Source of the DNA: Acidobacteriota bacterium
GTDB taxonomy: Bacteria > Acidobacteriota > Terriglobia > Acidiferrales > UBA7541
Direction: 5' to 3'
NCBI GenBank assembly: GCA_028876695.1
Contig: JAGWRH010000242.1
Span: 1 to 11,034 of the forward strand
Length of the DNA: 11,034 nt
Shown here: one piece after another, positions 1 to 6,594 of the stretch
How positions within the stretch are numbered: the stretch's first letter is position 1
How the letters are laid out: the number at the start of each line of letters is the position of its first letter
Notes under the pieces: model-generated
What the model saw: only the letters and a program-made list of their open reading frames with translations
What the model was told of the DNA's origin: nothing
Databases searched by the model: none
Translations under genes and position numbers: made by a program

Positions 1-319
1 CAAGGCCGAGGCCCAAACCGAACTGCCCGTGCTGTTTCGTGTCCGTGTCGGGGAATGGCGTCTCCTCGATAACGAAGACCTGTCGCGCTTATCCCAGGAT
101 GGCGCCAATCATGCTGTTTCTGAGGTTAAATCCAGAGGTCCCCTGCCGCTCCTGTTCAGGGATGAATCGATCGAGGAAGCGATGCGCTGGCTCGGCGATT
201 GGCCCGTGGTTCCCGTAGTCAACCGCGCCGATCTGGGGCAATTGGAAGGCGTGATCACGTTCCCGGCTGTGCTCAAGGCCCTCCGCAAAGCCAAATCGCA
301 AGCGGCGGAAGCCAAGTAG
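1..319 (+). CDS. CBS-domain protein, C-terminal part (possibly ClC-type chloride channel)
   Basis: The reading frame is open from base 2 to a TAG stop at 317-319, so the 5' end lies outside the window and 105 codons are visible. The GTG at 29 is only an internal valine. The segment with DESIEEAMRWLGDWPVVPVV followed by LEGVITFPAVLKALRKA has the helix-strand-strand-helix layout of a CBS repeat. The conserved parts are a PVVPVV strand and a GVIT strand before the last helix. CBS domains bind adenosyl ligands and regulate transporters and enzymes. A CBS repeat at the extreme C-terminus is usual for bacterial ClC chloride channels and some Mg or Na transporters, but no membrane segment is visible, so the parent family is inferred. 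A 147-base gap to the PilZ gene shows no clear terminator. Confidence 0.6.
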   Translation, partial: KAEAQTELPVLFRVRVGEWRLLDNEDLSRLSQDGANHAVSEVKSRGPLPLLFRDESIEEAMRWLGDWPVVPVVNRADLGQLEGVITFPAVLKALRKAKSQAAEAK

Positions 320-348
320 GTCGCCCAGCTGCCGAGAAGTTCCTTTAT

Positions 349-379
349 TTCACTTCCACCCGGCTATAGCCGCTATAGT
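349..379 (+). promoter_or_regulatory. Weak candidate promoter for the PilZ gene
   Basis: TATAGT at 374-379 matches the sigma70 -10 box at five of six positions. TTCACT at 349-354 is the nearest -35-like hexamer, with a long 19-base spacer. The -10 box sits in repeated sequence: a perfect 10-bp palindrome GGCTATAGCC at 362-371, and a second copy of GCTATAG at 372-378. This would place the transcript start near 386. The spacing is poor, so the call is tentative. Confidence 0.25.
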
Positions 380-466
380 ACCTTTGTACCGAATGGAGGC
401 GCCCGAATTGGCGCTAATGTGCTATTGGTCCGTTTTCAGCTTTTCTCGTATTCTGTCCCCGTAATC

Positions 467-817
467 ATGGAGATGACTCCAGTGTCCTTGAAAGAACGAC
501 GTTCCTCGCGCCGCTTTTTGATGCGCTTGCCCTTGATCGTCCGCTGGACCGATGAAGCAGTGGTTGGCGAAGCCGCCACTGAATCACGCGAAGTCAGTTC
601 GCGTGGCCTGTACTTTCATCTGCCCAAAGGCCTGAAAAGCGGCTCGCCTGTTGAAATCGTCATGACCCTCCCGCATGAATTGACCCAGGCCGGCCCGGTT
701 CGCGTCCGCTGCCTTGGACGCGTTTTGCGCAGCAACCAGGAAAATCCTGGCGAAGTCGGCGTAGCTGCGGCCATTGAGCGGTATGAGTTCATGCGCACCG
801 GCGAATCAGCCGCCTAA
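467..817 (+). CDS. Small PilZ-domain protein (predicted c-di-GMP binding)
   Basis: This 116-residue protein consists almost only of a PilZ domain. The N-terminal RRSSRR (residues 11-16) supplies the RRxxxR arginine cluster that clamps cyclic di-GMP. The second motif, normally (D/N)xSxxG, appears as EVSSRG at residues 42-47, so the first position is glutamate. The remainder fits the PilZ beta-barrel, including a GEVGVAAAIERYEF segment near the end. Single-domain PilZ proteins act in the cytoplasm as c-di-GMP effectors on motility, polysaccharide or pilus systems; no partner is visible here. The start is uncertain. ATG 467 is used, but GTG 482 is preceded by GGAG at 469-472 with a good 9-base spacer. 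A GTG at 419 would add 16 residues unlike the family. The gene is followed by the hairpin at 857-895. Confidence 0.75.
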   Translation: MEMTPVSLKERRSSRRFLMRLPLIVRWTDEAVVGEAATESREVSSRGLYFHLPKGLKSGSPVEIVMTLPHELTQAGPVRVRCLGRVLRSNQENPGEVGVAAAIERYEFMRTGESAA

Positions 818-856
818 CGAGTTCTTGCCCAGACCCTGCGGAGATGGGTGAGAAAA

Positions 857-895
857 GGCCGGGAGGCACGGGTCCCTCAGCCAGGCTTCCCGGCC
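857..895. terminator. Bidirectional intrinsic terminator
   Basis: GGCCGGGA at 857-864 pairs perfectly with TCCCGGCC at 888-895. Three more inner pairs (one G-T) give an 11-bp stem around a 17-base loop. Read on the minus strand, the stem is followed at once by TTTTCTC, a standard U-tract. Read on the plus strand, it is followed by GTTACTTTTG, a weaker tract. It lies 39 bases after the PilZ stop and one base beyond the stop of the minus-strand remnant, so it appears to close transcription from both sides. Confidence 0.6.
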
Positions 896-896
896 G

Positions 897-1112
897 TTAC
901 TTTTGTCTCCGCGCAGTATCGCCGATTATCAGCAGATCGGCGCCATCCGCGTACACGCTTCCGAGTTGCTCCCTCTGCGCCCGCACGAGGTTTCCCAGTG
1001 AATAGGCGCGACCTTCGGCAGCCCGAATGGCAACGTCTACAGCCACCACATCGCGGAAAGTTCGGTTCGGATTTAATTTGCTGCGGTGATCACCGGGCTT
1101 GAACGTCCGGAA
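897..1112 (-). pseudogene. Minus-strand open stretch without start, probable 3' remnant of a lost gene
   Basis: On the minus strand the frame is open for 71 codons, between an in-frame TAG at 1113-1115 and a TAA at 897-899. The translation looks like genuine protein: residues 20-39 read RDVVAVDVAIRAAEGRAYSL, followed by VRAQREQLGSVYADGADLLI and a polar end, GDTARRQK. No ATG occurs. A GTG at 1047-1049 would give only 50 residues and has no Shine-Dalgarno sequence. The hairpin at 857-895, with its U-tract in this orientation, follows one base after the stop, as expected for a real gene end. I do not recognise the family. The gene probably lost its front part, downstream of and codirectional with the GntR regulator. 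It could instead be chance coding-like sequence. This and the terminator are all that was found in the 336-base gap between PilZ and the regulator. Confidence 0.35.
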
Positions 1113-1153
1113 CTATCGGCGCCTGGATTGACAGCTGGCGTGAGACCGCCGTA

Positions 1154-1897
1154 TCAGCTCTGCCCGTTCTTTTCGGCCTCGTGATCGCCGTTAGCCAAGG
1201 TGCCGTTCTGGTGCGGTGCCCGCCAAGTGGCGGTTTTTAGGTTGATGCTCCGCTTAGTGATGTATGCATGTTCGAACATCAACCCGGACAATCGGTATCC
1301 TTCTCCGTTCTCCAACGCCTGGACGATCGCGTGATGCTGCCGGTGGGAGTACGAAAGCATATCGTACATGCGTCGCAGGTCTACTCGGTCGAACGCGATC
1401 GCATGCGCCCCCGCGAACGGAATAAGATTGTTCCGCTCCAGCGCATCGCTAATCACCTTGCTGCCGGCTCCCTGCACGATCAGCGCGTGGAACTGCTTGT
1501 TCATGTCGCCGTAGCGCTCTTCGTCTGATTCCACCAGGTGCCTCTTGGCGAAGATATCGTCACCTTCGCGCAAGCATTCGTAAAGCGATTGCATCACGCG
1601 CCGCGCCGGACCCTGCTCCGCGAGAATTCTCGCCGCCAAACCCTCCAAAACGCCGCGTACGTCGATCGCGTCCATGATTTCCAGCGTCGTGAACTCGCGC
1701 ACCACGAAGCCGCGCGTGTCGAGCTGCGTCAGCATGCCTTCCTGCGCCAGGATGGGCAACGCCTCGCGCACCGGTGTTCGCGAAACGCCCAGCGCCCCGG
1801 CCAGCTCCACTTCGCGCACCCGCTGCCCGGGCACGAGCTGCCCCTGCAGGATCATTTCCCGAATGCGCACGATGATTCGCGAATTTTTACCGGCCAT
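1154..1897 (-). CDS. GntR-family transcriptional regulator, FCD (FadR/VanR-like) subfamily
   Basis: This 247-residue protein has the usual length and order for the family. A winged helix-turn-helix covers about residues 7-66, with the signature LAGALGVSRTPVREAL at 32-47. An all-helical FCD ligand domain covers about 72-220. FCD domains bind a metal through an Asp/Asn and three histidines. The likely ligands here are N133 (or D131) and H137 in MNKQFH, H188 in RQHHAIVQAL and H210 in MFEHA. The stretch NNLIPFAGAHAIAFD (156-170) resembles vanillate-type VanR regulators, which suggests an aromatic or organic-acid effector; this is by analogy only. The C-terminal 30 residues are polar and probably disordered. 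It is divergent from the dioxygenase gene across a shared control region, so it most likely represses that gene and itself. ATG 1897 gives a family-typical N-terminus; its Shine-Dalgarno sequence is weak. Confidence 0.88.
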   Translation of the reverse strand: MAGKNSRIIVRIREMILQGQLVPGQRVREVELAGALGVSRTPVREALPILAQEGMLTQLDTRGFVVREFTTLEIMDAIDVRGVLEGLAARILAEQGPARRVMQSLYECLREGDDIFAKRHLVESDEERYGDMNKQFHALIVQGAGSKVISDALERNNLIPFAGAHAIAFDRVDLRRMYDMLSYSHRQHHAIVQALENGEGYRLSGLMFEHAYITKRSINLKTATWRAPHQNGTLANGDHEAEKNGQS

Positions 1898-1948
1898 ATT
1901 TCGCTCGAACGGCTGAATGGCCCCTGGTTTACCGTCGATTCACCGCGC

Positions 1949-1977
1949 ATGTTATCAACTCCATCTGTTGGAGGCAA
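1949..1977 (-). promoter_or_regulatory. Candidate promoter of the GntR gene with embedded inverted repeat
   Basis: On the minus strand, TTGCCT (1972-1977) and TAACAT (1949-1954) are separated by exactly 17 bases. They match sigma70 boxes at three and four of six positions. The spacer contains the inverted repeat CTCCA-N5-TGGAG (1959-1973). A repressor bound there would block polymerase, so it could serve autoregulation. The leader to the ATG at 1897 would be about 45 bases. Confidence 0.35.
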
Positions 1978-2032
1978 ATTGTTCGCATGACGGCGCCGCC
2001 CTTGCATTTTTCGCGTTTTCCGCTTCGCGGAA

Positions 2033-2040
2033 TGTATACA
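2033..2040. promoter_or_regulatory. Candidate GntR/FCD operator TGTATACA
   Basis: A perfect 8-bp palindrome, TGTATACA, lies between the divergent regulator and dioxygenase genes. It fits the general GntR-family operator form with a GT...AC core. It sits eight bases upstream of a perfect TTGACA box at 2049-2054. Eight base pairs is short, so its position between the two genes carries much of the argument. Confidence 0.45.
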
Positions 2041-2048
2041 ACTTTCGC

Positions 2049-2077
2049 TTGACACGTCTTTTGCGCCCGTATTAACT
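2049..2077 (+). promoter_or_regulatory. Candidate distal promoter P1 of the dioxygenase gene
   Basis: TTGACA at 2049-2054 is a perfect -35 box. The matching -10 is weak: TATTAA at 2070-2075 leaves a 15-base spacer, and TTAACT at 2072-2077 a 17-base spacer. The palindrome at 2033-2040 lies directly upstream. The leader would be about 145 bases. Confidence 0.35.
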
Positions 2078-2158
2078 AACGCCCTGCCGCAGATTCGAGA
2101 ATTCGCGCGTAAGGGGAGCACGGCCGGTCTCCACGCGCCGCTACGGCGGGTCGCGTCC

Positions 2159-2186
2159 TTGCGTCACCCCAGAATTCGCGTAGAAT
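2159..2186 (+). promoter_or_regulatory. Candidate proximal promoter P2 of the dioxygenase gene
   Basis: TAGAAT at 2181-2186 matches the -10 box at five of six positions. It follows TTGCGT (2159-2164) with a 16-base spacer, giving a start near 2193 and a leader of about 37 bases. AGAATTCGCG at 2171-2180 in the spacer repeats AGAATTCGCG at 2098-2107. Of the two candidates, P2 has the better -10 box and P1 the better -35 box. Confidence 0.35.
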
Positions 2187-2229
2187 CGAACAACCGCGCC
2201 AGATCGGCCCCAAGAGTGAGGACATAGCC

Positions 2230-3207
2230 ATGAGCTACAAGTACCCCGCAACCGGATATCATCACATTACCGCGTGCGCCGCAGGCGCGCAGGAAGACGT
2301 CGATTTCTTTACCACGATCGTCGGCCAGCGCCTCGTTAAACAGACCGTCCTGATGGACGGCAGCTTCCCGCATTACCACCTGTATTACGCCAATGCGAAA
2401 GCCGAGCCCGGTTCGGTGATGACGACTTTCCCGTACAGCCGTATCAAGGGCCGCCCCGGATCCGGGCAAGTCCAGGCGACCGCGTATTCGGTTCCCAAGG
2501 GCAGCTTGTCCTTCTGGCAGGGACACTTTAAGCGCCGAAAAATTGAAGCCGGTCCCATCGAAGAGCGCTTCGGACAAAAGTTCATTCGCTTCAAGCACCC
2601 CGCGGGGCTTTATTTCGAAATGCTCGAGGATAAGGACGACAATCGCGAAGCGTGGAGCACCGACGAAATTAATCAGTCCGAAGGCGTGCGCGGCTTTCAC
2701 GGCCCGGTCCTTTCGGTTCGCGACATACCTGAACAAGAGACGTTTTTGACCGAGGCCCTCGGCTTCCGCAAAACGGGCGTCGAAGGGAAATACCACCGCT
2801 TCGAAATTGACTCGGGCGGCGCGAACAAAACGCTAACGCTCCTCCACGAGCCCGATCGCGCGCCCGGCAGCTGGACTTTCGGCGCCGGCACCGTGCACCA
2901 CATCGCGCTGTGGGTCGAGGACGACGAAGCCATGGCGGCGCAAAAGGCTATCTACGAGGAGCTCGGTTATACCGATGCTTCCGAGATCAAGGACCGCTAT
3001 TACTTCCATTCCATGTACGTCCGCTCGCCCGGGGGCATTCTTGTTGAGTGCTGCTGCAACGCCAACGGCGGTTTCGAGCGCGACGAGACATTTGACCAGC
3101 TTGGCCAGCAGCTGCACTTGCCGCCGTGGTTCGAAAATCGCCGCCAGGAAATCCTCGCGACGCTCGAGCCGGTCAAAGCGCCGGCCATCGCCACCGCGCG
3201 TGTCTGA
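2230..3207 (+). CDS. VOC-family ring-cleaving dioxygenase (PcpA/MhqO-like)
   Basis: This 325-residue cytoplasmic protein is built of two glyoxalase/VOC modules, about residues 8-135 and 154-280. Family members such as PcpA and MhqO cleave hydroquinone-type rings with O2 at a mononuclear Fe(II). The three metal ligands can be placed: H12 in GYHHITACA, H224 in GTVHHIALWV and E273 in GGILVECC. They fall close to His11, His227 and Glu276 of PcpA. The segment DRYYFHSMYVRSPGG (255-269) also matches the active-site arginine/tyrosine region of that group. ATG 2230 has TGAGG at 2217-2221 with an 8-base spacer, so the start is firm. It is divergent from the FCD regulator and codirectional with the core-MetE-like gene 111 bases downstream. 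The substrate is unknown; a quinone-detoxifying role is also possible. Confidence 0.85.
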   Translation: MSYKYPATGYHHITACAAGAQEDVDFFTTIVGQRLVKQTVLMDGSFPHYHLYYANAKAEPGSVMTTFPYSRIKGRPGSGQVQATAYSVPKGSLSFWQGHFKRRKIEAGPIEERFGQKFIRFKHPAGLYFEMLEDKDDNREAWSTDEINQSEGVRGFHGPVLSVRDIPEQETFLTEALGFRKTGVEGKYHRFEIDSGGANKTLTLLHEPDRAPGSWTFGAGTVHHIALWVEDDEAMAAQKAIYEELGYTDASEIKDRYYFHSMYVRSPGGILVECCCNANGGFERDETFDQLGQQLHLPPWFENRRQEILATLEPVKAPAIATARV

Positions 3208-3216
3208 ACTCGCGCG

Positions 3217-3253
3217 GCGCGAAAGCGCGCTCGCGGGCCGATTTTTCGCGAGC
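3217..3253 (+). other. Overlapping hairpins between dioxygenase and methyltransferase genes
   Basis: Ten bases after the dioxygenase stop lies GCGC-GAAA-GCGC (3217-3228), a short stem with a GNRA-type loop. It is followed by GCTCGCG (3229-3235) pairing perfectly with CGCGAGC (3247-3253). A run of five T (3242-3246) sits inside the second loop rather than after a stem, so this is not a standard terminator. It could weaken read-through or protect the upstream mRNA. Confidence 0.3.
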
Positions 3254-3261
3254 TTGTAAAG

Positions 3262-3283
3262 GATTGCTGCACGATTGCTGCAC
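3262..3283 (+). repeat. Tandem 11-bp repeat
   Basis: GATTGCTGCAC occurs twice head to tail (3262-3272 and 3273-3283) in the leader of the methyltransferase gene, ending 35 bases before its ATG. The copies are identical. It may be a slippage duplication or a paired binding site; nothing in the sequence decides between these. Confidence 0.6.
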
Positions 3284-3318
3284 CCTTGGCCGGTCCGAAC
3301 GGAGCGATATCCAGATCC

Positions 3319-4572
3319 ATGAAGCGTAGCGAAGAACGCATCCTCACAACGCACGTCGGCAGCATTGTCCGCCCTCCGCGCCTTCGTGAGCTCGCCGGCA
3401 TGTCCATGACCTCGCCGTCTCCAGAGAACAAAAAGGAATTCGAGGATTCTCTGGCCGCGTCCGTCGCCGAAGTCGTGAAGCGGCAGGCCAAGTCTGGCAT
3501 CGACATCGTCAACGACGGTGAATTTGGCAAGTCGAGCTGGTCGAACTACATCCTCGAGCGCATCTCCGGCTTTGAGCATCGCGATGCGCTCATGACGCCG
3601 CTCATTTGGCTCGGCCGCGACCTCCAGCGCTTTCCGGACGTCATGGAAGCCGAATTTCCCTGGGGCCTCGCTGGTGCGCCCGCGGACGTTTGCGTCGGTC
3701 CCATCAAGTACACCAATCCCACGCCCATGCAGCGCGACATCCGCAACTTGAAAGCCGCGCTGCGCTCCGTGAACGTCGAAGAGGCCTTCCTGCCGGTGGT
3801 CGCGCCTGCCAGCGCCGTTTGGAACGGAGTGAACGAGTATTACCGTACCGAAAAAGAATACGTGTACGCCATCGCCGATGCCCTGCGCGCGGACTATCGC
3901 GCCATTCACGAAGCGGGCTTCGTCCTTCAAGTGGACGACGCTGTGCTCGCCAACATGTACGACCACCTCGTGCAGCAAAGCCCCGAAAAGTACCGTAAAT
4001 GGGCGGGGCTGCGCATCGAGGCGCTCAATCACGCGCTGCAGGGCATTCCCGAGGACCGTGTTCGCTATCACGTCTGCTTCGGCAGTTGGCATGTCCCGCA
4101 TCTCGCCGATGCGCCGCTCGACGAAATTCTTGGATTCATTCTCAGCGTTCGCGCGGGCGCCTATTCCATTGAAGCGGCCAATCCGCGCCACGAGCACGAA
4201 TGGCGCGTTTGGGAAACCACCAAGCTGCCGAAAGGAAAAATCCTGATCCCCGGCGTGGTTACGCATCACACCATCACCGTCGAGCATCCGCGCGTAGTCG
4301 CGGACCGCATCGTGCGCTTCGCGCGCCTGGTTGGCCGCGACAACGTCATTGCCGGCACCGATTGCGGGTTCGCGCAGGCATCTTTCGTGGTTCGCCAGCA
4401 GCCGTCCGTGATGTGGGCCAAGTTTGAGACGCTCGCCGAAGGCGCGCGCCTCGCCTCCGCCGAGCTTTGGCCACGGAAAACGCCCAAGAATACGAAGACC
4501 GCCGCCCGCGGCAACGGCACCAAGCCCGCCAAATCGGCCAAGCGCGCAAAACCCGCTCGCTCATCGCGCTAA
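3319..4572 (+). CDS. Core-MetE-like zinc methyltransferase (cobalamin-independent methionine synthase II family)
   Basis: This 417-residue protein has only the C-terminal catalytic barrel of MetE (UROD/MetE-like fold) and lacks the N-terminal duplicate of the ~750-residue enzyme. The N-terminal LTTHVGSIVRP (9-19) and DIVNDGEFGK (62-71) are typical of the group. The zinc ligands of MetE are present: H251 and C253 in RYHVCFGSW, E285 in YSIEAANPR and C349 in GTDCGF. These enzymes activate a thiol on zinc, usually homocysteine, for alkyl transfer. Relatives include methionine synthases and the epoxyalkane:coenzyme M transferases. Residues 386-417 form a tail with 12 Lys/Arg and no acidic residue. 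ATG 3319 is chosen because the family motif begins there; GGAG at 3301-3304 is rather far upstream. The place beside a ring-cleaving dioxygenase and an FCD regulator suggests a catabolic rather than biosynthetic role. Confidence 0.85.
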   Translation: MKRSEERILTTHVGSIVRPPRLRELAGMSMTSPSPENKKEFEDSLAASVAEVVKRQAKSGIDIVNDGEFGKSSWSNYILERISGFEHRDALMTPLIWLGRDLQRFPDVMEAEFPWGLAGAPADVCVGPIKYTNPTPMQRDIRNLKAALRSVNVEEAFLPVVAPASAVWNGVNEYYRTEKEYVYAIADALRADYRAIHEAGFVLQVDDAVLANMYDHLVQQSPEKYRKWAGLRIEALNHALQGIPEDRVRYHVCFGSWHVPHLADAPLDEILGFILSVRAGAYSIEAANPRHEHEWRVWETTKLPKGKILIPGVVTHHTITVEHPRVVADRIVRFARLVGRDNVIAGTDCGFAQASFVVRQQPSVMWAKFETLAEGARLASAELWPRKTPKNTKTAARGNGTKPAKSAKRAKPARSSR

Positions 4573-4809
4573 GGTTTGAACGTGGCCGTCCGGAGCGCGC
4601 TTCTGGGGTCCCGAAACGCACCGCATTTTGGAGTCGGAGCCCCGCAGTAGTTGACTGGCGGCGATACCCGGAACTGCCATACGAATAGAGACAACTCTAA
4701 GTTGCTGAAAACAAAAGCCCGGCTCTGTTCCTACCCGGAACTCCTCGCTTCAAACACTCTTGCGCTTGCTTTTCACTCCAGGAGCGGTCAGAAGATTAAG
4801 TCATCTGAA

Positions 4810-6594
4810 ATGACAATTACCGCACCCGGCTCGGTTCTCCTCCGCGACGGCTCCTGCTGGCGCGCCTATACCGGTCCGAGAAAGATCCTCGTGGCCAACA
4901 ATGCCGAATCCCTGCAGGAAACGCTCCGCGCGGTCGAGGAGCACCGGCAATCCGGGGGCGAAGCCGCCGGTTTTTTGGCTTATGAAGCGGGTTATGCGCT
5001 CGAACCCCGTCTCCGCCACCTGCTGCGGCCCTCTCATGCGCCGCTTGCCTGGTTCGGTCTATATGACCGCTGCAGATCTCTGTCCGCCCTCAGCGGATCC
5101 GAAAGTGACGATCGTCCGCTCATCCGCAATTCCAAGCTCGCGATAACCCGCCAAAAGTATTTCCAGAAGCTCGATGCAATTCGCCATTACATCGAAGCCG
5201 GAGACGTGTACCAGATCAATTTCACCACGCGTGTTCATTTTCAATCCAAACTCGAGGCCTTCGACCTGTTCTCCGCCTTATTTCACCGTCACCCGGCGCC
5301 CTACGCGGCATTCGTCAACACCGGCGACGCGCAGATCGTCTCGCTTTCGCCCGAAATGTTTTTTCAAATTGACGGCGGGCGCATTTTCGTGCGCCCGATG
5401 AAGGGTACCGCGCCGCGCGGATTGCAGCTCGAAGACGATGAAGCGGCGGCAGCGCGCCTGCGCGCCAGCGAGAAAAATCGCGCTGAAAACGTGATGATCG
5501 TCGATCTGATGCGCAACGACCTGGGCCGCATCTGCCGTTCCGGTTCAGTGAAAACCACCAGCCTCTTCGACATCGAGCGCTATCCTTCCGTCTGGCAAAT
5601 GACCTCGACGGTCGAAGGAGCGCTTGGGCCGGATTGCACCGCCGAATCGATCGTCCGCGCGCTGTTTCCTTCCGGCTCCGTCACGGGCGCTCCAAAGATT
5701 CGCGCCATGGAAATCATCGCCGAACTGGAAAATGTGCCGCGTGATATCTACACGGGAAGCATCGGTTATTTCTCGAAAAACCGCGCGCATTTCAACGTGG
5801 CGATCCGCACCGTTGTGCTTAATCGTCGGAAGGGGATTATGGGCATCGGCGGCGGCATTACCCACGACTCGTCCGCGCCCGATGAATGGAACGAATGCCA
5901 CTGGAAAGCCGCATTCCTGCTCGAAAGCGAGCCGCAATTCGGGCTTATCGAAACCTTCTACTGGGACCGGCGATATCGCTTGCTGCGCGCACACCTCGCT
6001 CGCCTGCGCGATTCAACGAAGTATTGGAACTTTGCCCATGACGAAAAGCGCATCGTTTCGGCGCTCGAAAGCGCCGCAAAACATTTCCCGCCGGGTCCGC
6101 GTCGCGTCCGCTTGATACTCGCGAGCGATGGCGAAATCAAGATTTCGGACGGCCCTTACGATTCCGATCGCTTCGGTCGCGTGGGGATTTCCAGGCACGT
6201 CGTCAACAGCGGCGACCGATTCCTTTACCATAAGACCACGCATCGCGCTCGCTACGACCAGGAACTGGCCTCCGCTCGAAAGCGCGAATTGGACGACGTT
6301 CTGTTTTTCAACCAGCGCGGCGAACTAACGGAAGGGACGATTCACAATGTCTTCGTCGTCAAGCGAGGCGTCTGGCGCACGCCTCCGGTCACCTGCGGGC
6401 TTCTTTCCGGCGTTTTTCGCGATCACGTCCTAAAAACTCGAAAGTATGCCCGCGAGTCGGTCCTCAGGCTGCAAGATCTGAGAAACTCGGACGCGATTTA
6501 TCTGTGCAACAGCGTGCGCGGCCTCTATCCGGTCGCGCTGCAGGAGAGGGGAGGGAAACGCAAAGAAATGCGCCGCCCGGAGGTGACCTCCTGA
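4810..6594 (+). CDS. pabBC: Aminodeoxychorismate synthase component I fused to aminodeoxychorismate lyase
   Basis: This 594-residue protein has two catalytic parts. Residues 1-375 form the chorismate-binding enzyme PabB, which aminates chorismate using ammonia from a PabA partner. Its marks are PMKGTAPRG (196-204, whose K198 is the residue separating PabB from TrpE), ENVMIVDLMRNDLGR (226-240), FPSGSVTGAPKIRAME (286-301) and GGGITHDSSAPDEW (347-360). Residues 376-580 form a class IV aminotransferase-fold lyase (PabC). It has the FGLIETF start, the probable PLP lysine K475 in LYHKTTH, ELTEGTIHNVF (505-515), CGLLSGVFR and LCNSVRGLYPV. The lyase releases pyruvate to give 4-aminobenzoate for folate. 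ATG 4810 is chosen because PabB homology begins there; an upstream TTG at 4651 would add 53 unrelated residues. No strong Shine-Dalgarno sequence is seen. No pabA is in view. The stop lies inside the hairpin at 6569-6602. Confidence 0.92.
   Translation: MTITAPGSVLLRDGSCWRAYTGPRKILVANNAESLQETLRAVEEHRQSGGEAAGFLAYEAGYALEPRLRHLLRPSHAPLAWFGLYDRCRSLSALSGSESDDRPLIRNSKLAITRQKYFQKLDAIRHYIEAGDVYQINFTTRVHFQSKLEAFDLFSALFHRHPAPYAAFVNTGDAQIVSLSPEMFFQIDGGRIFVRPMKGTAPRGLQLEDDEAAAARLRASEKNRAENVMIVDLMRNDLGRICRSGSVKTTSLFDIERYPSVWQMTSTVEGALGPDCTAESIVRALFPSGSVTGAPKIRAMEIIAELENVPRDIYTGSIGYFSKNRAHFNVAIRTVVLNRRKGIMGIGGGITHDSSAPDEWNECHWKAAFLLESEPQFGLIETFYWDRRYRLLRAHLARLRDSTKYWNFAHDEKRIVSALESAAKHFPPGPRRVRLILASDGEIKISDGPYDSDRFGRVGISRHVVNSGDRFLYHKTTHRARYDQELASARKRELDDVLFFNQRGELTEGTIHNVFVVKRGVWRTPPVTCGLLSGVFRDHVLKTRKYARESVLRLQDLRNSDAIYLCNSVRGLYPVALQERGGKRKEMRRPEVTS

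Noticed and set aside
848..1102. 84-codon plus-strand open frame after PilZ
   Set aside because: Its translation is low in order-like pattern and it contains the terminator hairpin. The minus-strand stretch in the same place looks far more protein-like.
1852..2121. 89-codon minus-strand frame across the divergent control region
   Set aside because: It overlaps the start of the GntR gene and the promoter region and has no recognisable motif.
3286..3318. TTG start for the core-MetE-like gene
   Set aside because: It adds 11 residues unlike the family and has no Shine-Dalgarno sequence. The family motif begins just after ATG 3319.
2833..4287. 484-codon minus-strand open frame
   Set aside because: It lies antisense to the dioxygenase and core-MetE-like genes, both of which carry recognisable motifs in order. 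Its own translation shows no domain, and it reflects the GC bias of codon third positions.
4651..4809. TTG start, or a promoter based on TTGACT at 4651, for pabBC
   Set aside because: The extra 53 residues show no PabB homology. TTGACT resembles a -35 box, but no acceptable -10 box follows at 16-18 bases.
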